The notes under the pieces are model-generated. The model saw only the letters and a program-made list of their open reading frames with translations, was not told the origin of the DNA and ran no database searches. Shown here piece by piece: positions 16,202-23,374 of a stretch of DNA of 35,066 nucleotides (the stretch's first letter is position 1; the number at the start of each line of letters is the position of its first letter). Origin of the DNA: Nostoc sp. TH1S01 (GTDB taxonomy: Bacteria > Cyanobacteriota > Cyanobacteriia > Cyanobacteriales > Nostocaceae); contig JAGKSW010000034.1 in NCBI GenBank assembly GCA_018993265.1, positions 1-35,066 on the forward strand, in the 5' to 3' direction. The translations under genes and the position numbers were made by a program.

Positions 16202-16380
16202 TGCTCGACCTCCCACAAGAATTTATTGGTCATGGTAGCACGATAAGAGTTTGGAAAGGGGCGATTGTATCTCTATTTTGAGACAGTTTAGTTAAGTATC
16301 CACTATGATGATAATACCCAAAAAAATAACTCAAGTTTTGATTTGACTTTCAAAACAGATGATTTCTAAAAGGGTATTAA

Positions 16381-16863
16381 GTGCATACTTACTTTGAAGA
16401 ATTAATTCTTATGAACAGCAATATTTCCAGTTCATTAAAGCTTATTGTTTGGCAACCATGTCGTTGGAAAAATAAATATTTAGATACAAACACACATGGT
16501 TTAGTTGATCCCACATTCTATCAGGAACAAATTTATTCTTGGGAACCCTTTGGAGATCCCTTTGGTTCAGTAACCAGTAGTGAACAGACTCAACGATTAA
16601 GAGAAGAATTAATTGAAAAATTTACACTAGAAATAAACCCAGAGAAACGTGGAATTGAACAATTCAAGAAAGTTATCCAAGTAATAGACGAAATTTTGTC
16701 TAATGACGAATCATCTTGGAGTGATTTAGAAGAGCTTGGAGGCTTATCTAATAGTGATAGTGTCAATCTTCGTCAACATCAACTTCTAGCCTTACGCCAG
16801 CATATTCAGTGGGTGTGTGATACGTTTGTTAATGTTCCAGATGTCAATGTGTCCATTCATTAA
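16381..16863 (+). CDS. Unknown protein, first gene of PIN/ATPase operon
   Basis: A 160-residue acidic, soluble protein of no family I recognise. The start is GTG 16381, supported by AGGG at 16371-16374; ATG 16411 would shorten it by ten residues. The N-terminal part is rich in aromatics (WQPCRWKNKYLD, FYQEQIYSWEPFGDPFG). The second half looks helical and acidic (REELIEKFTLEINPEKRGIEQFKKVIQVIDEILSNDESSWSDLEEL), and the last segment (LRQHQLLALRQHIQWVCDTF) is helical. There are no catalytic motifs, signal peptide or membrane segment. It precedes the PIN-domain gene by only 12 bases and is AT-rich like the other two genes. A role as adaptor or regulator of the nuclease/ATPase is a guess from position. 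Confidence 0.8.
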   Translation: MHTYFEELILMNSNISSSLKLIVWQPCRWKNKYLDTNTHGLVDPTFYQEQIYSWEPFGDPFGSVTSSEQTQRLREELIEKFTLEINPEKRGIEQFKKVIQVIDEILSNDESSWSDLEELGGLSNSDSVNLRQHQLLALRQHIQWVCDTFVNVPDVNVSIH

Positions 16864-16875
16864 AAGAATAAGCAT

Positions 16876-18915
16876 ATGGAATTAAAATTATTCAGTAAAG
16901 AAGATGCACTAAAATGTCTTGCCCAACTAGGTAAGAATGGTGAACCATTTGACATATTTCTTGGTGAAGATATTTGCTTTGGGCGTGACAAATGGGTAAA
17001 CGTTGGGACTATTAGATTACAACCAGGGGGGAAATATCTTGAAAATGAAACCAGATACGATGAGTATTGTGCTGCTAAATTTGGTGGCTTTGAATGGCAA
17101 CTACTATCCTCAGAAAAACTCAATGAGAATATTACTAAAGATATTGAGAAGCCAGATAATAAAGATAGAGTTCAAAAAGCTTTTAGAGAAGGATTACAGG
17201 ATGTACTCCGGAGAACTCTCTTACTTTTACCAACTTTTGATGTTGAAACTATTGCCAAAATACCTTTGCAAAAACCGATAACGATTGTTACAGATACATC
17301 AGCTATTCACCAAGGAGGGCTTGATTTTATATGTCGGTTTCTTAGCCCTTGGGCAAGAATAAAAGTACCAGCTATTGTTCATATGGAAATAATCAATCAA
17401 GTAGATAGGTACTTTGCAACTCGCAGATACAATCAAAAAAATAAAAAACCTGTTTTTGCTGCACTTCGAGAACATATTCTCAGCCAAGGTGGTCAACGAA
17501 CTTTACTTCGTCTGGAATTTTCAGATACGGAAATAGAACGTGGTGACTTAGGTGCAGATCCTCTGCGGGGTATTGTGACACCGAGTAGCGATCCTGAAGA
17601 TGGTAATCTTAAACTACAAGAGATTGTTAGGAGTTTTGCTGATCGTCTTATTTTAGAAACTGCACGACGCTTTCAAACTCAAGTTCGCCCGGATCATGCA
17701 CTGGCTCTTCTAACTAGCGATCAAGGTCTAGCCAGAATGACGATGGCTGAAGGAATGGATGTATTCTTTTTTGAATCTCGTTCTTTTCCTAAATTTGATG
17801 ATAGAAAACTCACAGGCTGTCTTTTTCATCCTTTCAGTCAGAAAATATATACAGTACCACTAACAGATGTTCTTTGGGAATTAGCTGTATCTTTTGGATG
17901 CCTTCGCTTACAAAATTCCAATACTAACGAGTCATTAGAATTATGGGGCATACCGAGTGGGGAATATACTTGGCAGCCACTTCATATCAAAGATGATCTT
18001 CTTTGGGGAAATTTTCACTATGGAACATCCTTTACTACCACAGATAATACCTCTACTTTACTATCAACAGATATAGAAAACTCAGGTCAGACAGATGTAG
18101 TTCCTAGCCAAAATATAGAAACAAGAGCTAAAGCATACGCATTTAGTCCAGATCAAATGCTATTGCTAATGAAAATGTTAGTAGAAAAGCGAGAATTAAC
18201 TAACCAAGAAGCTCAAGATAGATTAGGATTAAAACATCAAGATCGTTACAATTTGTACAAAAACTTTTTAAAGAGTGGTTCATTTGTTGAAGTTAATGAT
18301 AGCAAAATTTTCTGTACAGAATTACTTAATATTTTTTGGAAAAGCATCTTGAATGAAGATTATCTAAATATTTTATTATATCTGAATAAAATACCCTCAT
18401 TTGAGGCATTATATAATTATATAAATCAAGGTAGGAGCGTTGAATATAGCACATTACCAATTTCAAATAAAGCAAAATCAACTTATGTCAAGCTTGGTGA
18501 AATAGCTTGTGCCTGGTTGAATATACAAAACCAAAAAATTGTTGCCACTGATAACATACCTGATTTACTAGATTTGGCTAATTTAGCAGTAGAGGTTTAC
18601 AACTCAATCCGTTCACAGGTAAACACAGAATGGATACTTACGGGTCGCTGGTTAGAAGAATTAGCTATTAAATATGCTATTCATCCTATATGGGCAAGAA
18701 AACTTGTGCAAGAAGCACAAGAACAAACCTTAATTAATCTCTATGCTGAAGGCTCTACTCCAGATACTCGTTTTGAACAGCACGATTTATGGATAATTAA
18801 GACAAGTGACGGGCTTCCACAGTTAGAAAAAGTTTATTTGTATCATGGAGATTTTCTGATACCTGGTACATCTGCCGTACGTATCAAGCTAGAAGGAGTT
18901 AAAAATGCCTCTTGA
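16876..18915 (+). CDS. PIN-domain nuclease with unknown flanking domains
   Basis: A 679-residue protein. The N-terminal domain (1-130) is unrecognised. Residues 135-300 read as a PIN-type nuclease: Asp140 in IVTDTSAIHQGGLDF, Glu171 in IVHMEIINQVDR, Asp256 in SFADRLILETARRF and Asp282 in LLTSDQGLARM, the expected acidic quartet. A linker rich in Thr/Ser follows (380-415), then a helical C-terminal half. Residues 422-475 look like a winged-helix (SPDQMLLLMKMLVEKRELTNQEAQDRLGL), and the end (590-679) looks like a second compact domain. It is far longer than VapC toxins, so it is not a simple toxin. It lies 12 bases after the previous gene, and its end overlaps the ATPase gene by 11 bases. Substrate unknown. 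Confidence 0.82.
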   Translation: MELKLFSKEDALKCLAQLGKNGEPFDIFLGEDICFGRDKWVNVGTIRLQPGGKYLENETRYDEYCAAKFGGFEWQLLSSEKLNENITKDIEKPDNKDRVQKAFREGLQDVLRRTLLLLPTFDVETIAKIPLQKPITIVTDTSAIHQGGLDFICRFLSPWARIKVPAIVHMEIINQVDRYFATRRYNQKNKKPVFAALREHILSQGGQRTLLRLEFSDTEIERGDLGADPLRGIVTPSSDPEDGNLKLQEIVRSFADRLILETARRFQTQVRPDHALALLTSDQGLARMTMAEGMDVFFFESRSFPKFDDRKLTGCLFHPFSQKIYTVPLTDVLWELAVSFGCLRLQNSNTNESLELWGIPSGEYTWQPLHIKDDLLWGNFHYGTSFTTTDNTSTLLSTDIENSGQTDVVPSQNIETRAKAYAFSPDQMLLLMKMLVEKRELTNQEAQDRLGLKHQDRYNLYKNFLKSGSFVEVNDSKIFCTELLNIFWKSILNEDYLNILLYLNKIPSFEALYNYINQGRSVEYSTLPISNKAKSTYVKLGEIACAWLNIQNQKIVATDNIPDLLDLANLAVEVYNSIRSQVNTEWILTGRWLEELAIKYAIHPIWARKLVQEAQEQTLINLYAEGSTPDTRFEQHDLWIIKTSDGLPQLEKVYLYHGDFLIPGTSAVRIKLEGVKNAS

Positions 18916-20059
18916 AAATCTATTTACAAATGAGGAGACTACTAACGCACCAGAAGAACAACCGAAATTACTATATAAAAAGTTTGGCGTGTTGAGTAAC
19001 CCTTTTCCTAGTGCTGGACAAACCAGTGGACATCCGCATATGTCAACACAAGCAGACAAGCAAGTTGATGATGCAGTAAAGACATTCTATTCAGATCGTA
19101 AGTCTCATGTAATTTCAATAACAGCGAGTCAAGGAATTGGCAAGACCAACCTTTTGAATGCTTATGAAAATGCTTTACGTGAAAAACTTTCTCCACAGGG
19201 TTTCTTCGTTATTAGATACGTCCCAGATCCCGAACCATTTTTTGATCCACTCATTAGGTCTATATTTGAAAATTTGGGAGAAGACTATTTACGTCGTTCA
19301 ATTAATGCACTTGCTAAAAAGAAACAAGAAACAGATGATATTGATAAATTATTAGACTTTATACGAATGAGTGAAATTAAAACAATGCTTAAGGCTCTTT
19401 TAGAGGTTAAGCCAGGACAAAAACTAAATGAACGTATATCTTTAGCATATCAATGGCTTTTAGGATTACCAGTAAGAAAAATTCATCAAACTGAATTAGG
19501 AGTAAATTTTCGTCTAGATACTGTAGAAGCGAAAACAAGAGCATTACGAGATATTGTGTTTTTTGGGTCAGAAATGAAGACTCTAGAGGGTATTTTCATC
19601 CTTCTTGATGAATTGGAGAAGCAAGATTTTAGCTTATCTAAAACTATAGTTTTAAGATATTTGTCAGCCCTTCGCGCTCTAATTGATGCGTTACCTAAAT
19701 ATCTTTTCTTAATGGTTGCTTTAACTACAGATGCCCTTGATCGTTACCGTGAGATGCTTCCAGCTATTAGAGGTCGCCTTGCTAATGAAGTTCAACTTTC
19801 ATCTATAAGAAATGAAGATGAAGCAGTAAAATTATTCCGCTTCTATCTGGAACAGGCCAAAATGGAAGCCAGAAATTTTGCACAAGACAAACAATTACAA
19901 GCAGGAAGTGATGTACTTTTACATGAAGACTCTGCCCGACTTTTGTTTCATCAATTATTGAAGGGTAGTAACATTCAAGGAGTGCGTCAACGTGATTACT
20001 TGAATGCACTCTATGATAAAGCAAATGAGTCTATAACTAAATATCTCGAAAAGCTTTAG
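18905..20059 (+). CDS. AAA-like P-loop ATPase of the PIN operon
   Basis: A 384-residue soluble ATPase. The Walker A motif is ASQGIGKT (74-81), inside HVISITASQGIGKTNLLNAYENAL. Walker B is GIFILLDELEK (229-239; Asp235, Glu236). A sensor-like VALTTDA (271-277) and a possible arginine finger in AIRGRLANEVQL (287-298) follow. The opening KKFGVLSNPFPSAGQTSG recalls the FGL-xxNPF start of ExeA/ORC-like AAA ATPases. A helical C-terminal domain ends with QGVRQRDYLNALYDKAN. ATG 18905 is preceded by AAGGAG (18893-18898). The 11-base overlap with the PIN gene implies translational coupling and a shared complex (inference). No family name is assigned. Confidence 0.85.
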   Translation: MPLENLFTNEETTNAPEEQPKLLYKKFGVLSNPFPSAGQTSGHPHMSTQADKQVDDAVKTFYSDRKSHVISITASQGIGKTNLLNAYENALREKLSPQGFFVIRYVPDPEPFFDPLIRSIFENLGEDYLRRSINALAKKKQETDDIDKLLDFIRMSEIKTMLKALLEVKPGQKLNERISLAYQWLLGLPVRKIHQTELGVNFRLDTVEAKTRALRDIVFFGSEMKTLEGIFILLDELEKQDFSLSKTIVLRYLSALRALIDALPKYLFLMVALTTDALDRYREMLPAIRGRLANEVQLSSIRNEDEAVKLFRFYLEQAKMEARNFAQDKQLQAGSDVLLHEDSARLLFHQLLKGSNIQGVRQRDYLNALYDKANESITKYLEKL

Positions 20060-20294
20060 TCATATATTTGACCTGGGTGCCACACAGAGAAAAAGTAGAT
20101 CGTTTCCTCACATAAATCTGTACGCCGATAATAAAGTTCTTTATTACACTAGTATATATACTCATTAAGCTATGATGTAAAGCTGATCGCCTCTACCCCA
20201 TCCCACCCAAGCAAGTGCATCATCTGATATTGGCTGTAAAGGCGACTCTGTTGTTACGATAATTTTATATAAGATTTTTTTAGATGTTGCAGCC
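20060..20294. other. Spacer between PIN operon and mutS2
   Basis: No gene. It holds two short palindromes, AATAAAG/CTTTATT (20130-20145) and AGTATATATACT (20151-20162), which could be promoter-associated or remnants of the island's right junction. No direct repeat matching the left side of the island was found by eye. Confidence 0.4.
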
Positions 20295-22748
20295 TTGATC
20301 CAAGCGGAAACTTTAGAACTACTAGAATGGCATCGCCTCTGCCAGCATTTGGCGACATTTGCGGCTACTAAGCTAGGGGCGATCGCATCCACTAATTTAC
20401 CAATTCCGACATCGCAATCAGTCAGTGAGCAGTTATTAGCACAGACTAAAGAAGTTTACCAACTGGAAAGTCGTCTGACTACAAGCTTATCTTTTGATGG
20501 TATTCAAGATATTGGTGATTCTATCGAACGCGCCGAACTCCGAGGGATTTTGGCTGGCGATGAATTACTGGCGATCGCAACTACCCTGGCTGGTGCGAGA
20601 AATTTACGGCGTGTCATCGATAACCAAGAAGATATACCAGTATTAACTGAATTAGTTGCCGATTTACGCACTTACCCAGAATTAGAACAGGAAATTCACC
20701 GTTGTATTGATGAACGCGGTAATGTAGCTGATCGCGCTAGTCAAAAGCTCAGTGAAATCCGTGATGAATTGCGTAAACTACGCAGTCAAATTAACCAAAA
20801 ACTGCATAATATTTTACAAGCAAAATCCAATGCTGTTCAGGAACAATTAATTACTCAACGAGGCGATCGGTTTGTTATCCCAGTCAAAGCCAGCCATAAA
20901 GATGTGATTCCCGGTATTGTTCACGATACTTCTACCAGTGGCGTGACTTTGTACGTGGAACCTAATTCTATCGTGCCGATGGGTAATCAATTGCGGCAAA
21001 CGCTGAAACGAGAACAAGCAGAAGAAGAAGCAATACGTCGGGCTTTGACTGAGCAAGTAGCAGCCGTCACCCCAGATTTAGAAAGGCTACTAGCAATTGT
21101 CACCACCCTGGATTTAGCGGCGGCGCGATCGCGTTATAGTTACTGGCTAAAAGCAAATCCCCCCAGGTTTATTAACCGTGACGAACAAGAAATTATCACC
21201 TTACGCCAGTTGCGTCACCCCTTGTTAGTTTGGCAACAACAGCATGAGCAAGGACACGCTGTAATTCCTGTAGATTTACTGGTCAGTCCCCATATTAAGG
21301 TTGTGACAATTACCGGGCCGAACACTGGCGGTAAAACTGTCACCTTAAAAACCCTTGGTTTAGCAGCCTTAATGGCGAAAGTTGGTTTATTCATCCCCGC
21401 CCGCGAACCTGTAGAAATGCCTTGGTTTGACCAAGTATTGGCAGATATCGGTGATGAACAATCTCTCCAGCAAAGTTTATCGACATTTTCTGGGCATATC
21501 CGCCGCATTAGCCGGATTTTAAATGCTTTAGAGAACGAAGATGAACCGCACTCAGCACTCAGCGAGAAGTTGCGTGCGGAGGTTCCCTCCGTTGAGCAAA
21601 CTTCGGTGACTCAGCACTCAGCACTTGTCTTACTTGACGAAGTAGGCGCAGGTACAGATCCAGCCGAGGGAAGTGCCTTAGCGATCGCACTTCTGCAATA
21701 TCTCGCGGAACACGCCCAGTTAACAATTGCCACAACTCACTTTGGGGAACTCAAAGCCCTGAAGTATGAAGATGCGCGGTTTGAAAATGCCTCGGTAGAA
21801 TTTGATGAAGCCACTTTATCACCTACCTATCGTTTATTGTGGGGGATTCCGGGACGTTCTAATGCTTTAGCGATCGCTTTACGTTTGGGCTTAAAGCCGG
21901 AAGTAGTTGAACAAGCGAAAACCCAAGTCGGCGAAGCATCTGACGAAGTTAACCAAGTAATTGCCGGGTTAGAAGCCCAACGTCGCCGCCAAGAAACCAA
22001 AGCAGCGGAAGCCCAAAAGTTATTACAACAAGCGGAACGGTTATATAAGGAAGTATCCGACAAAGCCGCAGCTTTGCAAGAACGAGAAAAATCCTTACGG
22101 GTTTCCCAAGAAGTAGCCGTCCAACAAGCGATCGCCCAAGCCAAAGGTGAAATTGCCCAAGTTATTCGCCGCTTGCAACAAGGTAAACCTACCGCCCAAG
22201 ATGCCCAACAAGCTACGAATGCGTTAAATCAAATTACTCAGAAATACCAGCCAGCACCAGCACCTAAGCCTAAGATTGGGTTTATGCCCAAGGTGGGCGA
22301 TCGCATCCGTATTTCCCAATTTGGACAAACTGCGGAAGTTTTAACCGCCCCCGATGAAGATGGAGAGTTAAACGTCCGCTTTGGCATTATGAAAATGACA
22401 GTCAAATTGCAAGACATCGAATCTCTCGATGGGCAAAAAGCTGAACCGATTGTCAAATCCAAACCAGCACCAGCACCAACCACTCCGCCCCCTCAAGCTG
22501 CACCAGCCATTCGTACCTCGAAAAATACAGTAGATTTACGAGGTAAGCGAGTAGCCGATGCCGAAATTGAATTAGACAAAGCCATTTCCGAAGCGAATGG
22601 CCCCATTTGGATTATTCACGGACATGGTACAGGTAAACTGCGTCAAGGTGTTCACGCCTTTTTGCAACAACATCCTAGAGTCAGCAGTTATGAACCAGCA
22701 GAACAAGCTGATGGTGGTAGTGGTGTTACTATTGCCCAAATTTCATAA
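20295..22748 (+). CDS. mutS2: MutS2 with Smr domain
   Basis: An 817-residue MutS2-family ATPase/nuclease. It acts on branched or recombination DNA and, in some bacteria, on collided ribosomes. Domains: N-terminal core and clamp (1-320), ATPase with Walker A GPNTGGKT (about 340-347) and Walker B LVLLDEVGAGTDP (about 448-460), a coiled-coil KOW-like region (530-700), and a C-terminal Smr domain (about 745-817, VDLRGKRVADAEIELDKA, HGHGTGKLRQGV). The start is TTG 20295 (MIQAETLELLEWHRL). Residues about 419-442 (PHSALSEKLRAEVPSVEQTS) are extra compared with relatives and are encoded by a repeat. Several HIP1 octamers lie within the gene, unlike the operon before it. Confidence 0.94.
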   Translation: MIQAETLELLEWHRLCQHLATFAATKLGAIASTNLPIPTSQSVSEQLLAQTKEVYQLESRLTTSLSFDGIQDIGDSIERAELRGILAGDELLAIATTLAGARNLRRVIDNQEDIPVLTELVADLRTYPELEQEIHRCIDERGNVADRASQKLSEIRDELRKLRSQINQKLHNILQAKSNAVQEQLITQRGDRFVIPVKASHKDVIPGIVHDTSTSGVTLYVEPNSIVPMGNQLRQTLKREQAEEEAIRRALTEQVAAVTPDLERLLAIVTTLDLAAARSRYSYWLKANPPRFINRDEQEIITLRQLRHPLLVWQQQHEQGHAVIPVDLLVSPHIKVVTITGPNTGGKTVTLKTLGLAALMAKVGLFIPAREPVEMPWFDQVLADIGDEQSLQQSLSTFSGHIRRISRILNALENEDEPHSALSEKLRAEVPSVEQTSVTQHSALVLLDEVGAGTDPAEGSALAIALLQYLAEHAQLTIATTHFGELKALKYEDARFENASVEFDEATLSPTYRLLWGIPGRSNALAIALRLGLKPEVVEQAKTQVGEASDEVNQVIAGLEAQRRRQETKAAEAQKLLQQAERLYKEVSDKAAALQEREKSLRVSQEVAVQQAIAQAKGEIAQVIRRLQQGKPTAQDAQQATNALNQITQKYQPAPAPKPKIGFMPKVGDRIRISQFGQTAEVLTAPDEDGELNVRFGIMKMTVKLQDIESLDGQKAEPIVKSKPAPAPTTPPPQAAPAIRTSKNTVDLRGKRVADAEIELDKAISEANGPIWIIHGHGTGKLRQGVHAFLQQHPRVSSYEPAEQADGGSGVTIAQIS
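21550..21622. repeat. Palindromic repeat inserted in frame in mutS2
   Basis: A 39-bp imperfect palindrome (21566-21604) has an inner CGGAGG-TTC-CCTCCG hairpin and outer GAAGTT/AACTTC arms. It is flanked by two copies of ACTCAGCACTCAGC (21550-21563 and 21609-21622). ACTCAGCAC also occurs in intergenic sequence near 12119 and 22839. The frame stays open throughout. Confidence 0.75.
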
Positions 22749-22863
22749 CAGGCCATTGAAGAAGAATTCCATAGCAGTCGAATCATAGATTAGGACGATT
22801 GTAATTGCTGAAACTACTGAAAATACAAGATTTTTACTCAGCACTTTGCAATAAATCAATAGC

Positions 22864-22895
22864 CAAAAACCCAGTCACAATGACTGGGTTTTTTA
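22864..22895 (+). terminator. Rho-independent terminator after mutS2
   Basis: AAACCCAGTCA and TGACTGGGTTT form an 11-bp stem with a three-base loop, followed by a run of T. It lies about 115 bases beyond the mutS2 stop. Confidence 0.8.
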
Positions 22896-22953
22896 CAAGG
22901 TTATATACAGCATATTTTGGGTACATGAGGTACAAGCGTAAAACCTCAAACCA

Positions 22954-22983
22954 TGTAGAGACGTTACATGTAACGTCTCTACA
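22954..22983. repeat. Perfect 30-bp palindrome
   Basis: TGTAGAGACGTTACA followed by its exact complement. Palindromes of this GTAGAGACGT type are abundant dispersed repeats in filamentous cyanobacteria. The surrounding 22749-23374 has no gene; besides this it holds the mutS2 terminator and a duplicated 25-base sequence (about 22806 and 23279). Confidence 0.8.
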
Positions 22984-23374
22984 GTATTTCACGAATATCG
23001 AAACTGCTGTATGTTCACCGATGGCTAGTTATAGAACTTATTTATAAACGCTTTACTGGTATTGAATACAATGCCTTGATTGTGAATTCCAGAAAGGTAA
23101 TCTGTATGAAGAACAAATAACTTGCTGTTTAAATGCTGTACCGTATTCATCACTACTTCATAAAGTAACAGCTCTAATATAAAAAATTTAAGTAAATATA
23201 TTGTGTTACATATCTGACCCAGTTTAATGTGGAATTTATCACTGAAGTATCAAATTTCCTGGGCAGTTTTTATATTGATTGCAGAAACTACTGAAAAATC
23301 AAGCTAATTGCTGGCAGTGTTGGCATATTAACAGTGAAAATACTGAGAAAATAAGTTTATTGCATCGATCAGAT

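Noticed and set aside
16876-18915. Reading the 679-residue protein as a VapC-type toxin
   Set aside because: The PIN domain is embedded centrally, with about 130 residues before and 380 after it, and its partner is an ATPase, not a small antitoxin.
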